From positions 4,839,001 through 4,903,000 of the forward strand of contig NZ_CP048209.1 in NCBI RefSeq assembly GCF_010119935.1: 64,000 bases of DNA. The letters are read 5' to 3'. The DNA is from Paenibacillus lycopersici. Lineage in GTDB: Bacteria > Bacillota > Bacilli > Paenibacillales > Paenibacillaceae. The notes under the pieces were generated by a model. That model did no database searches, was not told the origin of the DNA, and worked only from the letters and a program-made list of their open reading frames with translations. Made by a program: the position numbers and the translations under genes. Below are positions 34,014 to 42,710 of this stretch, in pieces. The first letter of the stretch is position 1. Every line of letters starts with the position of its first letter.

Positions 34014-34256
34014 CATGCCGGTCCAGTCCGTGCCACTCCAGTCCTCGCCGGTCAACGCCAATCCGTGCTAGTCCAGTCCATGCCAGTCCATGCCAGTCCA
34101 TGCCAGTCCGTACCAGCCCGTGCCAGTTTTGTCCACCCCAGTCCACGCCGGCCCATGCCGGTCCTTGCCAGCCCAGTCCACGCCGGTCAACACCAGTCCG
34201 TGCTAGTCCAGTCCATGCCAGTCCGTGCCAGTCCGTGCCAGCCCAAACCACGCCGC
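34014..34256 (+). repeat. Degenerate 10-bp tandem array
   Basis: About 24 units resembling CCAGTCCGTG / CCAGTCCATG in near-continuous 10-bp phase. A longer block recurs: about 48 bp from 34047 is nearly the same as that from 34183. Open frames through it give Trp-Gly-Leu-Ala-rich translations that come from the repeat. It begins 20 bp after copy B's hairpin. Confidence 0.85.
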
Positions 34257-34531
34257 CGAAGCGGCTGCCGGATCTTTCCCGTATCCTAGGGCTCAAGTTG
34301 TCGCGAGCCTGCACGAATCATCTGAATAATAGGTTCTTCTTTAAATTTGAAGCTGGCGCTTGTGCACACGGTACCTGCGGTGTGTCTATAAATTCTCTGC
34401 CGCGCTGCTTGTACCGCACTGCTTGTACGGGCCGCTCCACGCTCATGGTCTGCGCCGCGCGGATTGATTCGCACTGGCTTGCTTGCCTGTGCGAAGCCTA
34501 TTGCATAGGCCGGTTGCATTCGCTGGACAAC
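34257..34531. other. Intergenic stretch without a recognised gene
   Basis: Between the 10-bp array and the ArsR-like gene's terminator I see no ribosome binding site with a sensible frame, no tRNA and no clear promoter. Part is AT-richer (34315-34360). Confidence 0.5.
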
Positions 34532-34554
34532 AAAAAACCGGGCGATCAGCCCGG
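34532..34554 (-). terminator. Terminator of the ArsR-like regulator gene
   Basis: CCGGGC (34538-34543) pairs with GCCCGG (34549-34554). On the minus strand it is followed by six T. It overlaps the last codons and the stop of the gene. Confidence 0.85.
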
Positions 34555-35478
34555 CTCGTTTGCTCTATCCTCTGGTTGCGCATATGTGATGACAACCTCG
34601 ATGTCCTGGTCGTAGTTGCCGAACTGCCGGCCGAAGAGGCTGATGCCGCCGCAATGGGCAGCTGTCTCGGGACAGGCGAGGCGCAGCCGCAGCTCGTCGT
34701 TCGGCTTGATGCCAAGCTCGGCGGGCGTAAGCCCGGACAGCCGGATGCCGTCGAGGAACGTGCCGTCCTTCCGGATCGCAATCGTCTTCAGCAGCCCGTG
34801 CTGCGTGCCGTGATACCACCAATCCGGCGTGAACACGCCCTTCTGCGCGCCGAAATCGCCCGGGCAGGTCCAAGTGCCCAGCTCGCGCCCGTTGACGCTG
34901 AAGGTGATATCGGACGGCCAATTCTCGTTGTAGCCCGGCGCTTCCGAACAGATCTCGAGCGATATCGTCACGCTCGTCACGGTCTGCGTGCCGACCAAAT
35001 AATTCGGAATGCGGTATTCGACGAATCCGCTGCCGAACCACAGCGCCTTCGCCTTCACATGCTCCGGGTCCCAGAAGTACCGGGGATCGTCGACGATCCC
35101 GATCATCGACGTCTCCGACGCCAGGCCGCAGGTCGGCTTTACCTTGAAGTCGGTATATTGGCCGACCGGAATCGAGACGGCGTACCTGCTCGCGTCCGGG
35201 ACGGCCGGCGATCGAAGCTGCAGCGTCACGGCGTCCGGAAGCAGCCGGCACATCTTAAGGCGGCCTCTTGCGCCGGATACGCTGTCCGTCCCCACGAAGC
35301 CGGCGCCCTCCAGCTTCTGGATATGTTTCGTTACGATGGCGGAGGAGACGCCGAGCTCCGTGGCCAGCTCCTTGATGCTTCTAGGCGCCCGGTCCAGAAG
35401 CTCTATGATCCGGACGCGCGTTTCGGATGCAAAGCATTCCAGTATCGCCATATTGGCGGTCGTGACTTGAATATTCAT
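34546..35478 (-). CDS. ArsR-type HTH regulator with a large C-terminal domain
   Basis: 310 residues. The N-terminal winged helix (MAILECFASETRVRIIELLDRAPRSIKELATELGVSSAIVTKHIQKLEGAGFV) is ArsR-like. It lacks the Cys metal sites of SmtB-type sensors. The remaining 220 residues are rich in beta strands and Trp/Gly (YFWDPEHVKAKALWFGSGFVEYRIPNYLVG) and look like a carbohydrate-binding beta sandwich, which would make it a sugar-responsive repressor. It is divergent from a GH2 glycosidase. Three TTAATTAA sites in the shared 166-bp region are its likely operators. The ribosome binding site is weak. Confidence 0.85.
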   Translation of the reverse strand: MNIQVTTANMAILECFASETRVRIIELLDRAPRSIKELATELGVSSAIVTKHIQKLEGAGFVGTDSVSGARGRLKMCRLLPDAVTLQLRSPAVPDASRYAVSIPVGQYTDFKVKPTCGLASETSMIGIVDDPRYFWDPEHVKAKALWFGSGFVEYRIPNYLVGTQTVTSVTISLEICSEAPGYNENWPSDITFSVNGRELGTWTCPGDFGAQKGVFTPDWWYHGTQHGLLKTIAIRKDGTFLDGIRLSGLTPAELGIKPNDELRLRLACPETAAHCGGISLFGRQFGNYDQDIEVVITYAQPEDRANEPG

Positions 35479-35510
35479 TCGTCAGCCCCGTTCTTCGCAA
35501 TGGTTGTTTC

Positions 35511-35539
35511 ATTATATAACCCGCAAGTTAATTAATCAA
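35511..35539 (-). promoter_or_regulatory. Promoter of the ArsR-like gene with an internal operator
   Basis: Minus strand: TTGATT (35534-35539), 17 bp, TATAAT (35511-35516). A TTAATTAA site (35528-35535) lies in the spacer and touches the -35, so autorepression is likely. Confidence 0.7.
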
Positions 35540-35628
35540 CTTCATGTTGACGAATTCATGGGCATCGAGACATAATGTAGGTGAGGATTTCGAAAACACG
35601 TTATTTAATTAACTCTATCATTAATTAA
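35528..35628 (+). promoter_or_regulatory. GH2 promoter with three TTAATTAA operator sites
   Basis: TTGACG (35547-35552), 18 bp, CATAAT (35571-35576). Palindromic TTAATTAA sites lie at 35528-35535, 35605-35612 and 35621-35628. One is just upstream of the -35 and two lie downstream of the expected start site. This suits repression by DNA looping or roadblock by the divergent regulator. Confidence 0.7.
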
Positions 35629-35644
35629 GAAGGAGACATGTACA

Positions 35645-37405
35645 ATGTCAGAGCAACTTCGCGCGGAGCATCCGCGTCCGCAATTCATGAGGAATGATTG
35701 GGTGAACTTGAACGGCGAATGGGAATTCGAATTCGATGACGCGCAGACCGGCGATGCTGCTGGCTGGCATCTCGGACAACAGCCGCTCTCGCAACGCATC
35801 CAGGTGCCGTTCGCCTATCAGAGCAAGCTGAGCGGCATCGGCGATACCGATTTTCACGATACCGTCTGGTACCGCACCGCCCTCGCCATTCCGGCGAATA
35901 TCGAGGGCAAACGCGTGCTGCTCCATTTCGGCGCCGTCGATTACGCGGCTTCCGTCTGGGTCAACGGCATCCTGGTTGCGACGCATGAAGGCGGGCATAC
36001 GCCGTTCCGCGCCGACATTACGAGCGCGCTGAAGGCCGAAGGCAACGTGCTCGTCGTCAAAGCCGCCGATTACAGCAAAGATCTGACGATCCCGCGCGGC
36101 AAACAGTATTGGATGCGCGAATCCGCCAGCATCTTCTATACCCGGACGACCGGCATTTGGCAGACGGTATGGATGGAAGCCGTGTCGGCGGTCCGCTTGG
36201 ACAAGGTCAAGCTCACGCCGGACATCGACCGCCACGAGATCCGCGTCTCCGCGTTCGTCGCGGGCGCGGCTGCCGGCGCGGCGCTGCGCGTCAAGGCGAC
36301 CATTACGTATCAAGGCCACCCTGTCGCCGAGGATCTGTTCACGATTCGCGAAGGCCGCTCGTCCGCGACTCGCGCGATTGGCATCGAAGACTTGAGCGAG
36401 CTGAGAATCGGCGGCTTCTGGAGCCCGGAGCATCCGCATCTGTACGACGTCACGTTCTCGCTGCTGGACGGCGATACCGTGCTGGACGAGGTGCACAGCT
36501 ATTTCGGCATGCGCAAAGTATCCATTGCCGGCGGCAAGCTATGCTTGAACAACCGGCCGTATTATTTGCGCATGGTGCTGGACCAGGGTTATTTCCCCGA
36601 CGGCATTCTGACCCCGCCGAGCGACGAAGCGATCAAACGGGACGTCGAGCTGACGAAAGCCATGGGCTTCAACGGCGCGCGCAAGCACCAGAAGCTGGAG
36701 GATCCGCGCTGGCTGTACTGGTGCGACATGCTCGGTCTGGCGGTGTGGAGCGAGGCGGCGAACGCGTTCGAGTACAGCGACGAGTACGTGCGCCGGTTTA
36801 CGAATGAATGGATCGAATCGATGGACCGCGATTACAACCATCCGTCGGTCATCGCCTGGGTGCCGATCAACGAGAGCTGGGGCGTGCCGAATATTCCGGT
36901 CGACAAGCTGCAGCAGCAGCACGCAATGGCCATGTACCATCTGACGAAGTCGCTCGACGAGATGCGCCCCGTCGTCTCCAACGACGGCTGGGAGCTCGTC
37001 AAGACGGATCTCTTCAACATCCACGATTACGAATGGCGCCGCGACGTGCTGATGGACCGTTACAGCACGGCGGAGAAAGCCGTATCGGCCATGCCGGCGA
37101 ACCGCGTGCTCGCCGTGGAAGGCTACCCGTACGAAGGCCAGCCGATCCTCGTCTCGGAATTCGGCGGCATCTTCTACAATAAGAGCGAGCGCGACGGCTG
37201 GGGCTACTCCACGGCCGACAACGATGAAGATTTCCTGAAGCGGCTGCGCGACGTCGTGCAGCCGATGTATCTGGCCGGCGTCGTCCAAGGCTTCTGCTAC
37301 ACGCAGCTGACCGACGTGGAACAAGAGCTGAACGGTCTCTTGACCTACGACCGCAAGCCGAAGCTGCCGCTAGAGTCGATCAAGGCGGTCGTCGAGGGAC
37401 GCTGA
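35645..37405 (+). CDS. Glycoside hydrolase family 2 enzyme (beta-galactosidase/glucuronidase type)
   Basis: 586 residues. The N-terminal sugar-binding domain (MRNDWVNLNGEWEFEFDD, VWYRTALAIP, FGAVDYAASVWVNG) leads to an immunoglobulin-like domain and a TIM barrel. The acid/base Glu lies in WVPINESWG and the nucleophile Glu in ILVSEFGG. It is shorter than LacZ and lacks the C-terminal domains, as in small GH2 proteins. There is no signal peptide, so it acts on imported oligosaccharides. The specificity is unknown. AGAAGGAGA precedes the ATG. It is divergent from and probably repressed by the ArsR-like regulator. Confidence 0.93.
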   Translation: MSEQLRAEHPRPQFMRNDWVNLNGEWEFEFDDAQTGDAAGWHLGQQPLSQRIQVPFAYQSKLSGIGDTDFHDTVWYRTALAIPANIEGKRVLLHFGAVDYAASVWVNGILVATHEGGHTPFRADITSALKAEGNVLVVKAADYSKDLTIPRGKQYWMRESASIFYTRTTGIWQTVWMEAVSAVRLDKVKLTPDIDRHEIRVSAFVAGAAAGAALRVKATITYQGHPVAEDLFTIREGRSSATRAIGIEDLSELRIGGFWSPEHPHLYDVTFSLLDGDTVLDEVHSYFGMRKVSIAGGKLCLNNRPYYLRMVLDQGYFPDGILTPPSDEAIKRDVELTKAMGFNGARKHQKLEDPRWLYWCDMLGLAVWSEAANAFEYSDEYVRRFTNEWIESMDRDYNHPSVIAWVPINESWGVPNIPVDKLQQQHAMAMYHLTKSLDEMRPVVSNDGWELVKTDLFNIHDYEWRRDVLMDRYSTAEKAVSAMPANRVLAVEGYPYEGQPILVSEFGGIFYNKSERDGWGYSTADNDEDFLKRLRDVVQPMYLAGVVQGFCYTQLTDVEQELNGLLTYDRKPKLPLESIKAVVEGR

Positions 37406-37433
37406 TTCACAATGAACGAATAGATATAAGAAG

Positions 37434-37461
37434 AACCCCCGCAGATTCATTTGCGGGGGTT
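37434..37461. terminator. Terminator between GH2 and the DHA2 exporter
   Basis: AACCCCCGCA (37434-37443) pairs perfectly with TGCGGGGGTT (37452-37461). It lies between convergent genes and can serve both. T runs are short. Confidence 0.75.
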
Positions 37462-37483
37462 CCTTGTGCTGAAGCCGATAAGC

Positions 37484-39016
37484 TTAATGGGACGACGGCG
37501 TGTATTCGGCGTGTTCCATCTCGCTCAGCTTCCGGCGGCCCATGAAGAAGGCGAAGAGCAGCGCCAGCGCGGAAGGAATGATCGCCCATGCGAATGTATG
37601 GGTGATGGAATACGAGAGACCCGACGTGATCTTGTTGAGAATCGGCTCCGGAATGAATTTCCTGAGCTCCGGCGCCAGAATCGCGCGCGGATCTTTCAAG
37701 TTGACGTCCTTCGGCATTTGGGCGATCTCGTCCGCCGTAAACAGCTTCCCGAAGCGGTTCATCATCGTATGGGTCTGAACGATACCGAACACGGTGATGC
37801 CGATCGTCATGCCGAGCGAGCGGAGGAAGTTCAGCGTCGCGCTAGCCGTTCCCCGTTCCTGCGGCGGGAAGGAGAATATCGCGGCATTGCTGAGTACCGA
37901 GAACGATGCGCCGATGCCGAGACCGATGAGGATCATGAAAATAACGACCGTATAGCGGTGAGACTCCACGCCTAGCGTCGTAAGCAGAATGTTGCCGACC
38001 GTCAGCAGGGCCAGCGTCGGAATCATGAGCGAACGGAAAGACGTCTTCATCATAAGCGCGCCCCCCATGGTCGCCGTCACGACGGAGCCGACCATCATCG
38101 GCAGCAGAACAAGGCCGGAATCCGTCGATTTGCCGCCGAATACGCCTTGAATGTAGATCGGGATGTACACCGAAGCCGTGACGAACGCCGCGCCGCTGAA
38201 CATCGCGATCGCGTTGCTCGACCAGTACAGCCGGTCCCGGAACATGCTGAACTTGATAATCGGTTCCGCGACGGCGCGTTCGATGAAGATGAACGCGATG
38301 ACGAGCAGCGCGAAGCCCGCGAACAAGCTCAAGATAACGCCGGAATCCCACGCGTATTGCTTGCCGCCCAGCTCAAGGGCGAACATCAGGCAGACGACCG
38401 CGCCGACGAGCGCAACCGCTCCGCCCCAATCGATCTTCTGCTTGCTGTGCTGCACGGATTCCTTGTAGAAGAACGCGATCATCACGAAAGCGATCAGGCC
38501 GAGCGGCAAATTGATGTAGAAGATCCATTCCCAATGAATGTACTCCGTAATGTAGGCGCCGAGCAGCGGTCCGAAAATGCTCGACAAGCCGAATACCGCG
38601 CCGAACAATCCGCCCAGCTTGCCGCGGCTTTCCGGCGAAACGGTGTCGAACATGATCGTGAAGGCGATCGGCACGAGCGCCCCGCCTCCGATGCCTTGCA
38701 CCGCGCGGTAGATGCTGAGCTGTACGATGGATGTCGCCGTGCCGCACAGAATCGACCCCAGCATGAACATCAGAATCCCGAATACGAAAAATTTCTTGCG
38801 TCCGTACATGTCGGACAGTTTGCCGAAAATCGGCATGCCCGCCATCTCGGCGACCATATAGGCCGACGTGACCCAGACGAATTTATCCAGGCCGCCGAGC
38901 TCGCCGACGATCGTGCCCATCGCAGTCGCGACGATCGTATTGTCCATTGATGCCATCAGAATGCCAAGCAGCAATCCGGCGACGACAATGCCAACGTTAT
39001 TACGTTGTGCGCTCAT
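37484..39016 (-). CDS. DHA2-family (EmrB/QacA) multidrug MFS exporter
   Basis: About 510 residues with 14 predicted membrane helices. LLLGILMASMDNTIVATAM is motif D1 with its membrane-embedded Asp. GKLSDMYGRKKFF is motif A. GGGALVPIAFTIMFD and GPLLGAYITEYIHWEWIFYINLPLG are typical of the 14-helix DHA2 branch. It should export drugs in exchange for protons. ATG 39016 follows GGAGGG. It is 19 bp after a PadR gene, which probably represses it. Confidence 0.94.
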   Translation of the reverse strand: MSAQRNNVGIVVAGLLLGILMASMDNTIVATAMGTIVGELGGLDKFVWVTSAYMVAEMAGMPIFGKLSDMYGRKKFFVFGILMFMLGSILCGTATSIVQLSIYRAVQGIGGGALVPIAFTIMFDTVSPESRGKLGGLFGAVFGLSSIFGPLLGAYITEYIHWEWIFYINLPLGLIAFVMIAFFYKESVQHSKQKIDWGGAVALVGAVVCLMFALELGGKQYAWDSGVILSLFAGFALLVIAFIFIERAVAEPIIKFSMFRDRLYWSSNAIAMFSGAAFVTASVYIPIYIQGVFGGKSTDSGLVLLPMMVGSVVTATMGGALMMKTSFRSLMIPTLALLTVGNILLTTLGVESHRYTVVIFMILIGLGIGASFSVLSNAAIFSFPPQERGTASATLNFLRSLGMTIGITVFGIVQTHTMMNRFGKLFTADEIAQMPKDVNLKDPRAILAPELRKFIPEPILNKITSGLSYSITHTFAWAIIPSALALLFAFFMGRRKLSEMEHAEYTPSSH

Positions 39017-39035
39017 GGTTTGCAATTCCCTCCAG

Positions 39036-39671
39036 TTATGGTTTCTGTTCCTGCGGCAGCTCCGCATCGGCAGGCACGGCCATATGCCAGACCGTCTCCC
39101 CGTGCGCCTGCTCCGTGAGACCGCCGTTCTTGATGTCTTCCCTAAATGCCAGCAGCCAACGCAGCTCGGCCTCCAGCTGATGGACGATGAACTCCGACTC
39201 CATGACGAAAATCCGCGAGAGCCCCTGCGATCTGGCGAACTCGATGCCCGCCCGCCTCTCGGCGACCGACCGCCGGATGAATCCGATCCGGCTGTCGATC
39301 AAGCCGGCCGTCTCGAGCGGCGGAATATGCCCGATGAAGGCGAGCGCCGCCGGAAAATGCGGATACTCCTTCATCGGCTCATAGACCAGCTCCCGAATCC
39401 AATCGTGAAATCCGAGCCGCCCGGTATCCGTCGGCGCGTAGATCGTCCGTTCCGGATGCTTGCCTTCCCGCTGCGTTTCGAGCGAAACGATCCACCCCTG
39501 CTTCAGCAGCGCTTCCACGACGGAATACAGCGAACCGTTGTTCAGCTTGATCACGTCGGGAATGCCGCGCTGCTTCATCGTGGCGGACATCTCGTACGGA
39601 TGCATCGGTTTCTCGTGGAGAAGCGACATGACGGCTAGCGCCAGCATATTGGATACTTTACGGGTGGCCAT
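39036..39671 (-). CDS. PadR-family transcriptional regulator
   Basis: 211 residues. The N-terminal PadR winged helix (MLALAVMSLLHEKPMHPYEMSATMKQRGIPDVIKLNNGSLYSVVEALLKQGWIV) and a C-terminal helical dimerisation domain (PF10400-like) are visible. PadR proteins sense phenolics or drugs and repress adjacent exporters. It is co-transcribed with the DHA2 exporter and its promoter holds an inverted repeat that fits an autoregulatory operator. Confidence 0.94.
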   Translation of the reverse strand: MATRKVSNMLALAVMSLLHEKPMHPYEMSATMKQRGIPDVIKLNNGSLYSVVEALLKQGWIVSLETQREGKHPERTIYAPTDTGRLGFHDWIRELVYEPMKEYPHFPAALAFIGHIPPLETAGLIDSRIGFIRRSVAERRAGIEFARSQGLSRIFVMESEFIVHQLEAELRWLLAFREDIKNGGLTEQAHGETVWHMAVPADAELPQEQKP

Positions 39672-39705
39672 CGCCCTTCACTCCTTCGAAACATTGTGAC
39701 CTCCA

Positions 39706-39747
39706 ATAGTCTGTATCGACTATACGAGATCGAATGCATGCTGTCAA
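39706..39747 (-). promoter_or_regulatory. padR-exporter promoter and dyad operator
   Basis: Minus strand: TTGACA (39742-39747), 17 bp, TATAGT (39719-39724). The dyad ATAGTC-6 bp-GACTAT (39706-39723) covers the -10 and start region, a good position for PadR to block RNA polymerase. Confidence 0.78.
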
Positions 39748-39897
39748 CGGTCCAGGGACGGACGAAAGCGAAGGTTTCGTTTATGCGCGGTTCAACTCCG
39801 AGCGATGACGTCACTCCATTATAGAACAAGTGTTCGCAATTGGCAAATAAAAGCAATGCGAATGAACATAACCAACGCAAAAAGCCTTCACCGACAC

Positions 39898-39925
39898 GAA
39901 AAAACTTCCGCCTGGTCGGCGGAAG
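39898..39925 (-). terminator. Terminator of the lactonase-like gene
   Basis: CTTCCGCC (39905-39912) pairs with GGCGGAAG (39918-39925). The minus strand then has TTTTTTCG. A further inverted repeat, GCTGCCGG/CCGGCAGC, overlaps the gene's stop codon near 39963-39986. Confidence 0.85.
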
Positions 39926-39969
39926 CTGCTTCATGGCTTCTATTCCATTCAACAGAAGGCCGCTGCCGG

Positions 39970-40818
39970 CTATTCATCCGGCAGCTTATAGAAGGTGGCT
40001 GCGTTCTCCCCGTAAATCCCCGCGCGCTGCCGTTCGGTCAATCCTTCCGGCAGCGCTGCGCCCAGCACGGCAAGGACCTCCTCGTAGCTTCCCGCAAGCA
40101 GGCATACCGGCCAGTCGCTGCCGAACATGACGCGTTCCGTGCCGAAGCACGCGACGACATGGCGGACGTACGCGGTGAACTGCTCCGGCTGCCAAGCTTC
40201 GTGATCCGCTTCCGTCAGCATGCCGGACAGCTTGCAATAGAGGCCGGGATTCTCGCCGGCAAGCGTCTTGATCTGGCCCGCCCACGGCTCGAAGACATCT
40301 TCTCCGATCCGCGGCTTGCCGATATGGTCGATGACCGCATGCAGGCCCGGCACCCGGCGGAGCAGCTCGATCGTTTCCGGCAATTGCCGCGACGTCATCA
40401 GCAGATCGACGGGCAGCCCGATCTCGGCCAAATGCCGGAGCGCTTCCAGGCTGTTCGGTTCCAGCACTTCGGAAGCGTCCGCCATCTCTTGAATCATGAC
40501 GCGAATGCCGGCGAACTTCGGATTCCGGCGGAAACGCGCCAGCGCCGAGCGCCAGCCGGAATCATTGAAATCGAGCCAGCCGACTACGCCCGCGATGGAA
40601 GCCGACCGGTCCGCCAATTCCAGCATATAGTCGGTTTCCGCATGGGTCTTGGCGGCCTGCACGACGATCGTTCGCGCGACGCCTGCGCGGGCGAGCTCCG
40701 GCTCCAAATCGGAAGGCGCGTAATCGCGGAACAGAACGCCCGATTCCGGCGACAGCCAGCCGTAATCGCCGCGGTCCAGCTTCCAGTAGTGTTGATGCGA
40801 ATCGATGATGCGGCTCAT
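39970..40818 (-). CDS. Amidohydrolase-2 family protein, probable L-fuconolactone/L-rhamnonolactone hydrolase
   Basis: 282 residues of the amidohydrolase TIM barrel. IDSHQHYWKLDRGDYGWLSP is the HxH metal-binding start with the wording typical of fucono-lactonases. RVMFGSDWPVC carries the late catalytic Asp. Its neighbours are an FAH-family hydrolase, an SDR and an IclR regulator, the mix found in non-phosphorylative L-fucose or L-rhamnose catabolism. The exact lactone is an inference. It lies 39 bp after the FAH gene. Confidence 0.88.
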   Translation of the reverse strand: MSRIIDSHQHYWKLDRGDYGWLSPESGVLFRDYAPSDLEPELARAGVARTIVVQAAKTHAETDYMLELADRSASIAGVVGWLDFNDSGWRSALARFRRNPKFAGIRVMIQEMADASEVLEPNSLEALRHLAEIGLPVDLLMTSRQLPETIELLRRVPGLHAVIDHIGKPRIGEDVFEPWAGQIKTLAGENPGLYCKLSGMLTEADHEAWQPEQFTAYVRHVVACFGTERVMFGSDWPVCLLAGSYEEVLAVLGAALPEGLTERQRAGIYGENAATFYKLPDE

Positions 40819-40857
40819 CTATTGACACCTCTTCCTCCCGCCAAGAAACGGCTGCAA

Positions 40858-41763
40858 TTAAGCCTGATCGGCTGTAAAACGGTTCGTCAGCTTGCCGAGC
40901 TTCTCGATTTCGATCGTCACTTCGTCCCCCGGCTTCAGGTAGACCTGCTGAGCTTCCGGCAGTCCGAGCACGACGCCCTCCGGCGTGCCCGTCAGAATGA
41001 TGTCGCCCGGCACGAGCGTCATATGCTGGGAAATGTAGCTGACGATCTCGTCGCACTGGAAGATCATGTCCGACGTGTTGGAGTTCTGGCGCACTTCGCC
41101 GTTCACGACCGCCTTGATGCTCAGGTCGTTCGGATTGCCGACTTCGTCCGCGGTCACCAGGTACGGTCCGAGCGGGCTGAAGTCGTCGCATGTCTTGCCG
41201 AGCAGCCATTGCTGCGTGCGCAGCTGCAGGTCGCGCGCGGACAAGTCGTTGACCGCGCAGTAGCCGAAGACATGGCTGAGCGCGTCTTCCCGGGACACGT
41301 ATTTCGCGTTCTTGCCGATCACGATGACGAGCTCGGCTTCATAGTCCAGCTTCTCCGTCACTTTCGGAACGGCGATGTCCTTCAAGTGGCCCGTCAGCGT
41401 GTTGTTGAATTTATTGAACAGAATCGGGTACTTCGGAATCGGCGCGTTCGTTTCTTCGGCGTGCTTCCGGTAGTTGAGGCCGACGCAGATGATTTTGTTC
41501 GGCGCCGTCACGCACGGTCCCCATTCGATCTCGTCTTCGCTGCGGACGTAAGCCGCGTTGCCCGTCGGGAGCGAAGCGATGAAGCCGCGAAGCGCGTCCA
41601 GCGCTTGCTCTCCGCCCTCGATAACCGCCATCACGTTCGACGGCACCTCCGCCGCCGCGCGGGACGCTTCCGCTTCAAGAGCCAGCTCCACGTCGATAAC
41701 GCCGTTCTCGGTCACAACGCCAAGCGCATTGCGACCCTGCTTCGAAATGCTGATCAATTTCAT
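40858..41763 (-). CDS. Fumarylacetoacetate hydrolase-family protein (probable 2,4-diketo-3-deoxy-sugar acid hydrolase)
   Basis: 301 residues. The C-terminal FAH domain has KIICVGLNYRKHAEE, LDYEAELVIVIG (metal-binding acidic residues), NDLSARDLQ, and ILTGTPEGVVLG. Family members of this length next to lactonase and SDR genes cleave 2,4-diketo-3-deoxy-L-fuconate to pyruvate and lactate. TAGGAGGG precedes the ATG. The assignment to deoxy-sugars rests on neighbours; other 2-oxo acid substrates are possible. Confidence 0.88.
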   Translation of the reverse strand: MKLISISKQGRNALGVVTENGVIDVELALEAEASRAAAEVPSNVMAVIEGGEQALDALRGFIASLPTGNAAYVRSEDEIEWGPCVTAPNKIICVGLNYRKHAEETNAPIPKYPILFNKFNNTLTGHLKDIAVPKVTEKLDYEAELVIVIGKNAKYVSREDALSHVFGYCAVNDLSARDLQLRTQQWLLGKTCDDFSPLGPYLVTADEVGNPNDLSIKAVVNGEVRQNSNTSDMIFQCDEIVSYISQHMTLVPGDIILTGTPEGVVLGLPEAQQVYLKPGDEVTIEIEKLGKLTNRFTADQA

Positions 41764-41860
41764 TCGGTTATTACCCTCCTAATGGTCGTCCATGATATAA
41801 GTTCGTTCGCCCATGTACCGCGGCGATGAAGAGGATCGCAAAATATCAGTAACGTTGAAG

Positions 41861-41875
41861 CATAACGTTGTTATG
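41861..41875. promoter_or_regulatory. Possible operator between the SDR and FAH genes
   Basis: CATAAC-GTT-GTTATG is a perfect dyad in a 152-bp gap between genes of one direction. It is followed by another CATAACG. It could be an IclR-type or other operator for the FAH-lactonase pair. Confidence 0.35.
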
Positions 41876-41915
41876 CATAACGATGAAACCAGGGCTTGAA
41901 TCCGGCCGGACCGGA

Positions 41916-42689
41916 TCAGGCGTTCTTCCCGAACACGACGCCGCCGTCCACGTAAAGCGGCGCGCCCATGACGAAGCTCGATTCGTCGGAGGCCAGGAAC
42001 AGCGCGGCTTTCGCCACGTCCTCAGGCAAGCCGAGCTCGCCGCTCAGCTGACGCTTCTGCAAGCCGGCGATCGCTTCCTCCCTGTTGCTGTACGACGTCT
42101 TCAAGTAGTTCTCGACGAACGGCGTCATGATCGTGCCCGGCAGCAGCGCGTTGACGCGGATGTTGTACTGCGCGTAATCGACCTGCATCGATTTCGTCAA
42201 CGCCAGGACGGCGCCTTTCGTCGCGGCGTAAGAAGCGCGGCGGGCAAGGCCGATTTCGGCGATGCAGGACGACATATTGATAATGGAGCCTTTGCGCCGG
42301 TCGATCATATGCGGGATCACGTACTTGCTCGGCAGGAAGACGCCGCGGATGTTGACGTTCATGACGCGGTCCCATGCCTCGGGCTCGATCTCGTGCAGCA
42401 CGCCGACGCCGCTGATGCCGGCGTTGTTGAACAGCACGTCGATGGCGCCGTATTTGGCGATGATCTCATCGACCATCGCGGACACGTCCGCGGGATTCGT
42501 GACGTCCGCGCGGATGAATATCGCTTCGCCGCCGGCCGCTTCGATTTCCTTCACCGTGTCGCTGCCGTGCTGCTCGGACAGGTCGTTGATGACCAGCTTC
42601 GCGCCTTCGCTCGCGAACAACAGCGCGGTCGCTTTGCCGATGCCCGATCCCGAACCCGTAATAAGAATGACTTTGTCTTGCAAACGCAT
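41916..42689 (-). CDS. Short-chain dehydrogenase/reductase (probable deoxy-sugar acid dehydrogenase)
   Basis: 257 residues. The cofactor motif is TGSGSGIG, NNAGISG is the structural motif and the Ser-Tyr-Lys catalytic set lies in NMSSCIAEIGLARRASYAATKGA. The Asp in VINDLSE after strand 2 favours NAD over NADP. With the FAH and lactonase genes it fits 2-keto-3-deoxy-L-fuconate 4-dehydrogenase or a sugar dehydrogenase. GAGGAGCTGAT precedes the ATG. It is 21 bp after the IclR gene. Confidence 0.9.
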   Translation of the reverse strand: MRLQDKVILITGSGSGIGKATALLFASEGAKLVINDLSEQHGSDTVKEIEAAGGEAIFIRADVTNPADVSAMVDEIIAKYGAIDVLFNNAGISGVGVLHEIEPEAWDRVMNVNIRGVFLPSKYVIPHMIDRRKGSIINMSSCIAEIGLARRASYAATKGAVLALTKSMQVDYAQYNIRVNALLPGTIMTPFVENYLKTSYSNREEAIAGLQKRQLSGELGLPEDVAKAALFLASDESSFVMGAPLYVDGGVVFGKNA

Positions 42690-42710
42690 AGTATCAGCTC
42701 CTCTTCATAA

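Noticed and set aside
34014..34256. CRISPR array
   Set aside because: Units are 10 bp and contiguous with no unique spacers, and no cas genes are present.
33976..34314. Minus-strand frame with Trp-Gly-Leu-Ala repeats
   Set aside because: Produced by the 10-bp tandem array; no start signal and all frames give similar repetitive translations.
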